From contig URZB01000002.1 of NCBI GenBank assembly GCA_900552295.1, positions 1 through 21,183 on the forward strand: a DNA stretch of 21,183 nt, given 5' to 3'. The notes under the pieces were generated by a model. The model saw nothing but the letters and a program-made list of their open reading frames with translations. It ran no database searches and was not told where the DNA came from. Positions within the stretch are counted from its first letter, which is position 1, and each line of letters opens with the position of its first letter. The DNA comes from an uncultured Collinsella sp. (lineage in GTDB: Bacteria; Actinomycetota; Coriobacteriia; Coriobacteriales; Coriobacteriaceae). Below are positions 13,758-21,178 of the stretch, in pieces. Position numbers and translations under genes: made by a program.

Positions 13758-14016
13758 GGTGGGGACTCGAATCGCGAGCCCTTCCCGGTAGTGCTCGTGG
13801 GACGAGCATCTCCTTTGCATCGCTGGTCGATAAGCCGAGTATCGCCTGCGCACGGGACGGGCAGAAGCGGGTGCACCAAACCCGATACTTCTTTTCGCTC
13901 TCGAGTCCTGCCGCCGCCTTGTCCCTAACACTTCCTGACACCGACCGAAACGTGCCAAAATAAACCCGTCCCTTTTTGGCAGGTTTGGCGAGTGTGGATT
14001 TTTGGACGCTTAACTA
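13758..14016. other. Non-coding interval with hairpins, no supported gene
   Basis: I see no credible gene here. Hairpins include GGGACTCG/CGAGCCC near 13762-13781, TGCTCGT/ACGAGCA near 13791-13807 and TGCCAAAA/TTTTGGCA at 13953-13960/13974-13981. A 64-codon minus-strand frame (13747-13941) starts at GTG without a ribosome-binding site, so I do not call it. The stretch could be an insertion remnant or a repeat element. Confidence 0.4.
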
Positions 14017-14086
14017 GCGAACGTGGATAATCTCCCACTTTGAGGCCGTCACCGAGCCAAAAACGGGAGATTATCCGCTCTCATTT
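14017..14086. repeat. 70-bp palindromic repeat, left copy flanking fic
   Basis: The perfect 12-bp arms GGATAATCTCCC (14025-14036) and GGGAGATTATCC (14065-14076) sit inside a 70-bp segment. The segment is repeated in the same orientation at 15453-15522, with 58 of 70 positions identical by hand alignment and mismatches concentrated in the loop. Confidence 0.85.
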
Positions 14087-14126
14087 TGGATAACCCCCCT
14101 GTACCAAGCCGAGCTCCATGGTCAAG

Positions 14127-14228
14127 TAATAACGACTTCTCATCATTAGATTGTTTACATCAATTCTAATAACTATTTAATCCTTAAACTCGTTATTAGA
14201 ATTGATATGATTAGCCTAATAACGAGTT
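14127..14228. promoter_or_regulatory. Clustered TAATAACGA sites and two overlapping inverted repeats before fic
   Basis: TAATAACGA occurs at 14127-14135 and 14217-14225, TAATAACTA at 14167-14175, and the reverse complement TCGTTATTA at 14190-14198. They form two perfect inverted repeats. One has 15-bp arms (14159-14173/14192-14206) and the other 13-bp arms (14187-14199/14216-14228). The arm near 14190 is shared, so the two hairpins exclude each other. The region is very AT-rich compared with the rest. It fits an operator array or an attenuator. Confidence 0.75.
14184..14211 (+). promoter_or_regulatory. Candidate fic promoter
   Basis: TTAAAC (14184-14189), a 16-bp spacer and TATGAT (14206-14211). 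It lies inside the inverted repeats, about 45 bp before the chosen start, so site occupancy would block it. Confidence 0.45.
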
Positions 14229-14255
14229 TCCGGCACTAAAGATATGGAAGGCGCG

Positions 14256-15428
14256 ATGCAAATCGAGGAGAACGGCCAGGGAACGCTCCGCAATAATCTA
14301 TCGGGGAAATTGGCTTACTATTCGTTTTTTCCAACGCCCTTGCAATCATTGAGGCAGCTAAACCTCACCGAGGAAACCTATCGCACGCTTTCCGCATGCT
14401 CACGAAAGCTTGGAGAGCTTGAAGGCATGCTCTACTTTGTTCCCAACGCCGACATGTATCTGGCAATGTACGTGCGCAAAGAAGCGCTCCTTTCTTCGCA
14501 AATTGAGGGAACCCAGTGCACGTTTGACGACCTACTTAGTCCATCGCAAACACAACTCCATCATAAAGATGTCGCAGACGTCGTGAATTACGTCCGTGCT
14601 GTCGACCGCGGCGTAGAACTGCTCAAAAAGATGCCCTTGTGCACGAGACTTCTTAGGCAAGTTCATGCAGTCCTGCTGGACGGAGTGCGCGGAACGGAGA
14701 AGAACCCAGGCGAGCTGCGCTCCTCACAAAACTGGATTGGCCCCTCAGGCTGCACCATTGCAACCGCATCGTTTGTCCCTCCAAACATTGAAGATTTGAG
14801 CAACACGCTCCAGGACCTCGAACGCTTTATCAATGAGCCTCAAGTCGAAATGGATCCGATTGTGCGGGCGGCGCTCGTCCATTACCAATTTGAAACTGCC
14901 CATCCATTCCTAGACGGAAACGGTCGCCTGGGCAGGCTTCTCATTACATTTATGCTCATCAATGATGGCGTTCTTCATTCTTGCTTGTTCTATCCATCGT
15001 TCCAGTTCAAGAAAAATCGAAGCGAGTACTACCGGCAACTCACATCCGTAAGGGAGAGAGGCACTTACGAGGAATGGATAGAGTTTTTCTGCAACAGTCT
15101 TCTCGAGAGTGCGAAGGACTCGGTAGGGTCTTTAAAAAACCTTGTTGACCTCCATAACCGTTCCACAGCAACCATTACCGAAAATCTCGGAAGGACCGCT
15201 GCAAACGGGCAAAGGCTGTTGGGCATTCTTGAAGAGCACCCCATCGTCGACACCGCATTCATCGCTGCCCAACTTGATATCGGCAGGAGTACCGCGAGCT
15301 CGCTCGTCAAATCATTTGAAGAATTGGGTATCCTCCGTCCGCTCGACGAGTCAAGACAGAGATACCGGCAGTACGGGTATGAAGAGTATCTTTCGATTCT
15401 CAGGGAAGACGCCGAGCCGATTAGATAG
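14256..15428 (+). CDS. Class II Fic protein with C-terminal winged helix
   Basis: A Fic-fold protein expected to transfer AMP (or another nucleotide-derived group) from ATP to a protein hydroxyl. It has 390 aa. The N-terminal Fic_N helix carries the inhibitory motif SxxxEG (S80SQIEG85), with E84 as the autoinhibitory glutamate. The catalytic loop HPFLDGNGRLGR (216-227) is complete, with H216 and R227. A C-terminal winged-helix domain (about 316-385) contains DIGRSTASSLVKSFEELGIL. The ATG at 14256 is chosen for GGAAGG four bases upstream; the ATG at 14244 has none. GC content is visibly lower than in neighbours and the gene is bracketed by 70-bp repeats, suggesting horizontal gain. No antitoxin gene is adjacent. 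The wHTH could bind its own operator sites. Confidence 0.92.
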   Translation: MQIEENGQGTLRNNLSGKLAYYSFFPTPLQSLRQLNLTEETYRTLSACSRKLGELEGMLYFVPNADMYLAMYVRKEALLSSQIEGTQCTFDDLLSPSQTQLHHKDVADVVNYVRAVDRGVELLKKMPLCTRLLRQVHAVLLDGVRGTEKNPGELRSSQNWIGPSGCTIATASFVPPNIEDLSNTLQDLERFINEPQVEMDPIVRAALVHYQFETAHPFLDGNGRLGRLLITFMLINDGVLHSCLFYPSFQFKKNRSEYYRQLTSVRERGTYEEWIEFFCNSLLESAKDSVGSLKNLVDLHNRSTATITENLGRTAANGQRLLGILEEHPIVDTAFIAAQLDIGRSTASSLVKSFEELGILRPLDESRQRYRQYGYEEYLSILREDAEPIR

Positions 15429-15452
15429 GCATCGCAGCCCAAGCAAATTAAA

Positions 15453-15522
15453 GCGAGCGCGGATAATCTCCCACTTTGAGCCCGCACACAGGCCAAAACC
15501 GGGAGATTATCCACGCTCATTT
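15453..15522. repeat. 70-bp palindromic repeat, right copy flanking fic
   Basis: Same element as 14017-14086, in direct orientation: GGATAATCTCCC (15461-15472) and GGGAGATTATCC (15501-15512). It begins 25 bp after the fic stop and could also end the fic transcript. A TAGTCATT/AATGACTA inverted repeat (about 15527-15557) follows. Confidence 0.85.
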
Positions 15523-15547
15523 CTGACTAGTCATTTAAGAACGTCCC

Positions 15548-15785
15548 CAATGACTACTCCGGCATCGCCGATGTTTCGGCAACGACAGCGAACGGGCCGC
15601 ATTCGGAGCAAGACGACGCCGCAGGTAGAGAACGGACAGCGAGCGGGTCGCATTTGTGACAAGGTGACGTGAAACAAAAGGGCGCTGACCTTCTGGTCGC
15701 GCCCTTGAAGTTGAACGTCAGATTGTCCAAATGCGGCCCGCGCAGCGTCGAGTAGTTACGGCGTTTGTTAAAACGCCGTAACTAC
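15548..15785 (-). repeat. Structured intergenic element, copy B
   Basis: This is the partner of 12113-12348. P1 is GCGGGTCGCATTTG (15643-15656) with 15728-15741: 14 pairs, one G-U, and an entirely different sequence from copy A. P2 is AAGGGCGC-T-GACC (15678-15690), loop TTCT, with 15695-15706, keeping the single bulged T. P4 is a 15-bp hairpin, 15752-15766 with 15771-15785, that includes the pyrE stop codon. A GACAGCGARCGGG module is duplicated within it (near 15585 and 15636). It is preceded by GAACGTCCCC, as copy A is. Confidence 0.7.
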
Positions 15786-16465
15786 TCCTGAGCTCCGTAC
15801 TGCTCGTAGTAGGCGTCGATGGCGGTCTTGAGCTCGTCATCGATGACAACCTTGCCGTCGATCTCGTGGTTGTAGAGGGTCTCGACGACCTCGGCCATGG
15901 AGACGATGCTCGCGACGGGGAAACCGTACTTGGCCTCGATCTCCTTCTGCGCGGTGGTCACACCGCCCTTGCCGACCTCCATGCGGTTGAGGGACACGAT
16001 CAGGCCCTTGATCTCGACATCGGCAGCAGCCTTGACTTTGGGATAGGTCTCGTCGATGGACTTGCCGCTGGTGGTAACGTCCTCGACCATGACCACACGG
16101 TCGCCGTCCTTGGGCTCATAACCCAGCAGGTTGCCCTTATCGGCACCGTGGTCCTTGGCCTCCTTGCGGTCGCAGCAGTACTTGACCTCCTTGCCGTACA
16201 GCTCGTGGTAGGCAATTGCGGTCACGACGGCCAGCGGAATACCCTTGTAGGCCGGTCCAAACAGCACATCAAAGTCGTCGCCAAAGTTATCGTGGATGGC
16301 CTGGGCGTAATACTCGCCCAGCTTCTTGAGCTGATAGCCCGTCACGTAAGCGCCGGCGTTCATAAAGAACGGGGACTGACGGCCGCTCTTGAGCGTAAAG
16401 CTGCCGAACTTAAGAACGTCGGACTCGACCATAAACTTGATGAACTCTTGCTTGTAAGCCTCCAT
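15782..16465 (-). CDS. pyrE: Orotate phosphoribosyltransferase PyrE
   Basis: Catalyses orotate plus PRPP to OMP, the fifth step of UMP synthesis. It has 227 aa. The PRPP-binding loop VVMVEDVTTSGKS is at 124-136. The catalytic flexible-loop segment DRKEAKDHG is at 99-107, and the substrate-side FTLKSGRQSPFF is near 23-34. ATG 16465 is preceded by GAGAGGAG. The gene stands alone rather than in a pyr cluster. The stop codon is inside the P4 hairpin of the structured repeat. I find no clear promoter or PyrR attenuator in the roughly 100 bp upstream. Confidence 0.96.
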   Translation of the reverse strand: MEAYKQEFIKFMVESDVLKFGSFTLKSGRQSPFFMNAGAYVTGYQLKKLGEYYAQAIHDNFGDDFDVLFGPAYKGIPLAVVTAIAYHELYGKEVKYCCDRKEAKDHGADKGNLLGYEPKDGDRVVMVEDVTTSGKSIDETYPKVKAAADVEIKGLIVSLNRMEVGKGGVTTAQKEIEAKYGFPVASIVSMAEVVETLYNHEIDGKVVIDDELKTAIDAYYEQYGAQE

Positions 16466-16595
16466 GCGGGCTCCTCTCGTGATCGCGTACGTGCCTTCCA
16501 GTTTAGCGCAGGCGAAGCGTCGATGCGGGCGCGCTTTGGAGCCACGGCATTCTGTAAAGGCTTTGTCAGGGGGAATGGTTTTCCGAACAATGGGG

Positions 16596-16624
16596 TTGAC
16601 ATGGCAAACCCCCTCATCAAGAAT
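16596..16624 (+). promoter_or_regulatory. Candidate mgtA promoter
   Basis: A perfect -35 TTGACA (16596-16601), a 17-bp spacer and AAGAAT (16619-16624). The -35 is inside a GGGGTT/AACCCC inverted repeat, a possible operator. It predicts a leader of about 270 nt. Confidence 0.55.
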
Positions 16625-16629
16625 ACGGG

Positions 16630-16902
16630 CGGATTAAAAAGGGGTACGAGATACCCAAAGCGCGCTGCGCTCAGCCTTTAGGAGGTGTGCCATGGAAGGC
16701 AGTCCTAGTCGAAAAACCTGCATGTCGCCCTCGGCACGCCGCGAGGACTCCGCACACGCATAAACGCCACCGGCAGATCGCCAAAACCACCGCAAAGGCG
16801 CGCTGCACCCTTTGTGGGCTCAAGAGCTTGACGTGAGCGACATCTAGGTTTTTTGAAGCAAATACGACACGTACGCTAACTCCCCTCAACAAGGAGGACC
16901 CT
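16630..16902 (+). promoter_or_regulatory. Long mgtA leader with a long-range stem
   Basis: The 273-nt leader contains a GGGTA/TACCC hairpin (16642-16656), a leader ORF (16692-16763) and a long-range pairing. AAAAACCT (16712-16719) matches AGGTTTTT (16846-16853) and ATGTCG (16722-16727) matches CGACAT (16838-16843): 14 pairs around a 2x2 internal loop. The first strand lies inside the leader ORF, so ribosome position would decide whether the stem forms. I see no M-box core motif. Mg2+ responsiveness is inferred from the downstream gene. Confidence 0.6.
16692..16763 (+). CDS. Leader ORF upstream of mgtA (23 aa)
   Basis: ATG 16692 follows a near-perfect Shine-Dalgarno (TTTAGGAGGTG, five bases before the ATG), the best in the window. 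The peptide begins MEGSPSRKTCM and continues with a Ser/Arg-rich part, an ED pair and a TAA at 16761. Proline occurs at positions 5 and 13, with acidic residues at 2, 18 and 19. Enterobacterial MgtL is likewise a short peptide with an acidic/proline start that destabilises ribosomes at low Mg2+. There is no sequence homology that I can see; the analogy is positional. Codons 7-12 form one strand of the long-range stem. It may act only through its translation. Confidence 0.6.
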   Translation: MEGSPSRKTCMSPSARREDSAHA

Positions 16903-19671
16903 ATGCTGATGCTCAAAACCGTCACGGTACTCGAAGCCATCTCCAAGCGCCGCCGCACGGCGCGCCCTGCCGCTCATACCGGCCTGTCCAAGAACACCAT
17001 ATTCGCCGCCACCCATAGTGCCGAGGACGCCCTCGTACTGCTTGACGCCACGGCAAACGGCCTCACCGTCGAGCAGGCAACTGAGCGCCTGAACGCCGTC
17101 GGCCCCAACACCATCGAGGCAACGACCAAAACGCTCGCCCGCCGCATCGCCGACGCGTTCATCGATCCCTTCGCCGGCATCCTCGCCGCGCTCGCGCTGG
17201 TCTCGCTCTACATCGACGTGCCCGCCGTGCCCGAGCCGCAGCGCGACCCCTCCACGGTCATCGTCATCGGCATCATGCTGCTGGTATCGGGCGGCATGAA
17301 GTTTATCCAGGAAGCCCGCAGCGGCAATGCGGCAGAGGCCCTCAAGGACCTGGTCTCCAACACTTGCACCGCCCTGCGCGACGGCGAGCGCATCGAGATC
17401 CCCTTCGACGAGCTCGTCCCCGGCGATGTAATCCGCCTCTCTGCCGGCGATATGGTGCCGGCAGATGCCCGCATCATCACCGCGCGCGACCTGTTTGTGA
17501 TCGAGTCCGCACTCACCGGCGAGAGCGAGGCCGTCGAGAAGACCACCGCCGCCACCGTCGTCGAGGGCGCCGACGGCTCCGCACTGCCACTCTCTGCCTG
17601 CAAGAACATCGTCTTTACCGGCACCTCCGTGCAAAACGGCGCCGCCATGGCGCTTGTCGTTGCCACCGGCTCGGACACCTACCTGGGCGGCATCGCCAAG
17701 ATGCTCAACGGGCGCGGCGAAAAAAGCGCGTTTGACCGCGGCGTCTCGAGCGTCTCCATGCTGCTGGTGCGCCTGATGCTCGTTATGGCGCCGGCCGTCT
17801 TTGCCATCAACGCCGCCACCAAGGGCAACGTCATCGACGCGCTGCTGTTCGCCACGAGCGTGGCCGTGGGCATCACGCCGCAGATGCTTCCCGTCATCGT
17901 GACCACGAGCCTGTCGCAGGGCGCCAAGGACCTCGCCCGTCACCAGGTTATCGTCAAGGAGCTGCCGGCGATTCAAAACCTCGGAGCGATGGACGTCCTG
18001 TGCTGCGACAAGACCGGCACCCTCACCGAAGACCGCATCGTGCTCGAGCGCTACCTCAACACCGATGGCAACGAGGACGCGCGCGTGCTGCGCCATGCGT
18101 TTTTGAACAGCTTCTTCCAGACCGACCTCAAAAATCTTATCGACCTGGCCGTAATCGACCGTGCCGATGTGACACCCTCGACCGTCGCACCCGATTCCAT
18201 GCTGGGCCAGAGCCTGCGCGACCGCTACGCCAAGGTCGACGAGGTTCCCTTCGATTTCTCGCGCCGTCGCCTGAGCGTAGTTGTCGCCGACGCCCAAGGC
18301 AAAACCCAGATGGTTACCAAGGGCGCCGCCGAGGAAATGCTCGAGATCTGCTCCTTTGTCGAGATCGATGGCATCGCTCAGCCGCTCACCGACGAGAAGC
18401 TCGCCCAGATTCGCAAGCAGATCGCCGGACTTAACGCCGAGGGCCTACGCGTAATTGCCGTGGCGCAGAAGACCAATCCGCGCTGCGTGGGCGAGTTTGG
18501 TATCGCCGACGAGTGCGACATGGTGCTGATGGGCTTTTTGGCCTTCCTCGATCCGCCCAAAGCAAGTGCCGCGGGCGCCGTCGCCACCCTCGAGGCCAAG
18601 GGCGTGGCGGTCAAGGTCCTAACCGGCGACAACGACCGCGTCGCCGCCACCGTCTGCGAGCAGATTGGTATCGATGCGAGCAACGTCTTGCTCGGCTCCG
18701 AGATCGATGCGCTCGATGACGCCGAACTTGCCGAGCGCGCCGAGAAAACCCACCTCTTCGCCAAGCTCTCGCCGCTGCAGAAGGCGCGCCTGGTACGTGT
18801 CATGCGCGAGATGCTCGGCCACACCGTGGGCTTTATGGGCGACGGCATCAACGACGCCGCCGCCATGCGTGCGAGCGATTGCGGCATCTCGGTCGATTCA
18901 GCCGTCGATATTGCCAAGGAATCCGCCGATATCATCTTGCTTCAGAAGGACCTGGGCGTGCTCGAGCGCGGCATCATCGAAGGCCGCCGCACTTACGGCA
19001 ACCTGCTCAAGTACCTCAAGACCACGGTGAGCTCCAACTTTGGCAATGTGCTGTCCGTGACCGTCGCGAGCCTGTTCTTGCCGTTTTTGCCCATGAGCGC
19101 CCTGCAGCTGGTACTGCTGTCGCTGGTCTACGAGATCGTGTGCATCGCACTGCCGTGGGACACCGTCGATGACGCCTGGACTGCCCGCCCGCGTGCCTGG
19201 GACGCCGCGTCCATCAAGGGCTTTATGCTCGAGCTGGGCCCCGTGAGCTCGCTGTTTGACATCGTGACCTTCGCCGCGCTCTTCTTTGTCGTGTGCCCCG
19301 CCGCCGTGGACGCAAGCTGGTCCGAGCTTGCCGCCGCGGGCGACGTCGCGGGTATGGCGACCTTTGCTGCGCTCTTCCAGAGCGGCTGGTTTGTCGAGTC
19401 CATGTGGTCGCAGACACTCGTGGTCCACATGTTGCGCTCCCCGCATCTGCCGAGCCCGCGCGACCACGCCGCGCCCGCATTGTGCGTTCTTACCGTGCTG
19501 GGCCTGGCGCTCGTCACCTGTCTGCCGGCAAGCCCCATCGCCGATGCGCTCGGCCTCATGCCGCTGCCCACGAGCTTTTTTGGGCTGCTCATTGGCATCG
19601 TTACCGCCTATATCGCGCTCACCCAGCTGGCAAAGCGCCGCTACATTGCCCGCCACGGCGAGCTGCTGTAG
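16903..19671 (+). CDS. mgtA: P-type Mg2+-importing ATPase (MgtA/MgtB type, P3B)
   Basis: A membrane ATPase that imports Mg2+, 922 aa against about 900 for E. coli MgtA. The actuator-domain LTGES is at 204-208. The M4 ion-site motif GITPQMLPVIV (323-333) corresponds to TPEMLPMIV of MgtA. The phosphorylated aspartate is D369 in DKTGTLT. KGAAEEM marks the nucleotide-binding domain, and GDGIND is at 646-651. The segment AIQNLGAMDVLCCDKTGTLT followed by NSFFQTDLKNLIDLAV is diagnostic for MgtA/MgtB against other P-types. About ten membrane helices are expected, with the last six after residue 700. AAGGAGG lies five bases before ATG 16903. Expression is probably controlled by the long leader. No mgtC neighbour is present. 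Confidence 0.95.
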   Translation: MLMLKTVTVLEAISKRRRTARPAAHTGLSKNTIFAATHSAEDALVLLDATANGLTVEQATERLNAVGPNTIEATTKTLARRIADAFIDPFAGILAALALVSLYIDVPAVPEPQRDPSTVIVIGIMLLVSGGMKFIQEARSGNAAEALKDLVSNTCTALRDGERIEIPFDELVPGDVIRLSAGDMVPADARIITARDLFVIESALTGESEAVEKTTAATVVEGADGSALPLSACKNIVFTGTSVQNGAAMALVVATGSDTYLGGIAKMLNGRGEKSAFDRGVSSVSMLLVRLMLVMAPAVFAINAATKGNVIDALLFATSVAVGITPQMLPVIVTTSLSQGAKDLARHQVIVKELPAIQNLGAMDVLCCDKTGTLTEDRIVLERYLNTDGNEDARVLRHAFLNSFFQTDLKNLIDLAVIDRADVTPSTVAPDSMLGQSLRDRYAKVDEVPFDFSRRRLSVVVADAQGKTQMVTKGAAEEMLEICSFVEIDGIAQPLTDEKLAQIRKQIAGLNAEGLRVIAVAQKTNPRCVGEFGIADECDMVLMGFLAFLDPPKASAAGAVATLEAKGVAVKVLTGDNDRVAATVCEQIGIDASNVLLGSEIDALDDAELAERAEKTHLFAKLSPLQKARLVRVMREMLGHTVGFMGDGINDAAAMRASDCGISVDSAVDIAKESADIILLQKDLGVLERGIIEGRRTYGNLLKYLKTTVSSNFGNVLSVTVASLFLPFLPMSALQLVLLSLVYEIVCIALPWDTVDDAWTARPRAWDAASIKGFMLELGPVSSLFDIVTFAALFFVVCPAAVDASWSELAAAGDVAGMATFAALFQSGWFVESMWSQTLVVHMLRSPHLPSPRDHAAPALCVLTVLGLALVTCLPASPIADALGLMPLPTSFFGLLIGIVTAYIALTQLAKRRYIARHGELL

Positions 19672-19692
19672 CAAGTAGACGGAAAGCACTCC

Positions 19693-19760
19693 GCCAGCTG
19701 CCGTTGCCACTACCACAGCTGCCAACGCCGCTGCCGTTGCCTCTGCCGCCGCCGCAGTCT
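19693..19760. repeat. Low-complexity GCTGCCGTTGCC-type tract
   Basis: Imperfect repeats of GCTGCCGTTGCC/GCCGCC follow the mgtA stop by about 20 bp. They are strand-biased and pyrimidine-rich on the plus strand. No gene is supported. Confidence 0.4.
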
Positions 19761-19771
19761 ATCCCCCCAGC

Positions 19772-19838
19772 AGTTGCGGTGGAATAGTTCCTGTTTAAAG
19801 CCCCGTGACTTTAATTTAGGGACTATTCCACCGCAACT
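19772..19838. terminator. 17-bp inverted repeat between convergent mgtA and LuxR gene
   Basis: AGTTGCGGTGGAATAGT (19772-19788) is the exact reverse complement of 19822-19838, and TCC/GGG extends the stem with one wobble. The 33-nt loop is AT-rich. It is placed to end both transcripts, or is a dispersed palindrome that landed there. Confidence 0.65.
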
Positions 19839-19852
19839 TATTGGAGGATTAG

Positions 19853-21178
19853 CTAGTCCTTGGGCGTCCAGGACCAGAAGAAGTTGATAAGGGCCACGCG
19901 CGAGGCGGTACCGGTCTTTTTGTTAATCGAGGAAATGTGACGATAGAGCGTGGAGCGCGAAAGGAAGAGCGTTGTGGCGATATCCTGAACACTCTGGTCC
20001 GAAACGACCAAGACCTCAAGAATATCGCGCTCGCGCTCCGTAAGCCCAAAGGTGGCGACGAAGGCATCGAGGCGCTCATCGGACGTGAGCTCCGCTGCCT
20101 CCACGGGCTCAGGGTCGGAGCATGTGGGCGCAAGATCCCCACCAAGATCGTCGGTGGCAAGCGGCAGTCCGTCCCGCATCGCGGCATCATCGGCTCGTTG
20201 CCCCAACTGCCCCAGCAGCGTAATCACAATGCCCACAAACATCACGAGCGCCGCACCGACCGCAGCCAGCACATTTTGACTCGAGATAATCGCCACTGCC
20301 GGCGCCGTCACGAACATCGAGCACACGTTGTTGACGACGCGACCCATGCACGGCCAAAAATATGACCAGCGCGCATAGAGCGAGACGGCGGCATATTTTG
20401 TGGTAAAGAACACCACGAAAAAGCCCGAGCCCAGATAAAAGATGATCGTGGCAGCAAGCTCGTTGCCGCCATTGCCATCGACGATGAGCACAAAGAACGA
20501 AAGCGTGGACAGTATGGCGGCACATGTCATGCCGATATTCATATACGAGCGGCCGTGCAGGTCAAATAGTGCGCCAGCGACCAACGAGCTCACGACAAGC
20601 AGCAGGCGCGGCCAATCGCCCAAATCGACGGTTCCGACAGCATGCAGGGTCGTGAAGCCCGCGTTGAGAGCGGCGAATACGCTGGAAAGATACGCCGTCG
20701 CCACGGTCAGGCGAACTACGGCGCGACGGAATGCCGCCTTTGCCTCGGGATCGTCATGCCACTTGGCGCCATATTCCAGAGCATCTACCGAAAGCCCGGC
20801 AGCACTGGGTTCAAAGCTGGGATCGGACTCGTCGCGCAGCTTGGCGCGTCGGGCACCGTGGAGCAACGCCACCTGCGCGATCGCACAGACGACCAGAACA
20901 GCCTGCTGAGGAATGCCGACAGGCATCACCATGTGGTTGAGAACCTGCACCAGAACGCCCATGGCGTAAGAAAGTGCGGCGGCGCGCGCCAAGCAGGGCG
21001 TTCGCGCAAAGCGCCTCGCAAAATTTGCATGAGCAGTCGATCCGCAGTAGCCCAGCGCGCAGCACGCCACCAAACCGCCGGCAATTACCACCTCAACCTG
21101 AACCGCCATAATCAACAGCAGCAATGCCGGCTTATAGGACAAAATGTGTGTCCCGATAGAACATCCGTTTCCATCCAT
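19853..21178 (-). CDS. Membrane-embedded LuxR-family regulator (start may lie outside the window)
   Basis: A two-part protein, 441 aa as visible. Residues about 17-325 hold roughly nine or more hydrophobic membrane segments with no recognisable transport motif. An acidic linker (330-375) leads to a LuxR/GerE-type HTH (378-436: LTERERDILEVLV...VQDIATTLFLSRSTLYRHISSINKKTG). This layout is frequent in Coriobacteriia, where it is inferred to sense small molecules or membrane state; targets are generally unknown. An ATG at 21178 is the first visible start, but only five bases precede it, no ribosome-binding site can be judged, and the frame stays open to the window edge. It is convergent with mgtA. 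A soluble LuxR regulator is ruled out by the membrane part. Confidence 0.85.
   Translation of the reverse strand: MDGNGCSIGTHILSYKPALLLLIMAVQVEVVIAGGLVACCALGYCGSTAHANFARRFARTPCLARAAALSYAMGVLVQVLNHMVMPVGIPQQAVLVVCAIAQVALLHGARRAKLRDESDPSFEPSAAGLSVDALEYGAKWHDDPEAKAAFRRAVVRLTVATAYLSSVFAALNAGFTTLHAVGTVDLGDWPRLLLVVSSLVAGALFDLHGRSYMNIGMTCAAILSTLSFFVLIVDGNGGNELAATIIFYLGSGFFVVFFTTKYAAVSLYARWSYFWPCMGRVVNNVCSMFVTAPAVAIISSQNVLAAVGAALVMFVGIVITLLGQLGQRADDAAMRDGLPLATDDLGGDLAPTCSDPEPVEAAELTSDERLDAFVATFGLTERERDILEVLVVSDQSVQDIATTLFLSRSTLYRHISSINKKTGTASRVALINFFWSWTPKD

Noticed and set aside
13758..13785. tRNA 3' half
   Set aside because: The T-arm-like hairpin has no acceptor, anticodon or D arm nearby.
13747..13941. 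Minus-strand 64-codon ORF
   Set aside because: GTG start without a ribosome-binding site, no recognised domain, and it overlaps the EIIA promoter -35.
16630..16902. M-box (ykoK) Mg2+ riboswitch before mgtA
   Set aside because: The conserved core motifs of the M-box that I know are not present; the leader ORF and long stem explain the region better.
16876..18297. Minus-strand 473-codon frame
   Set aside because: It is antisense to mgtA, whose P-type ATPase motifs are complete; long antisense frames are expected at this GC content.
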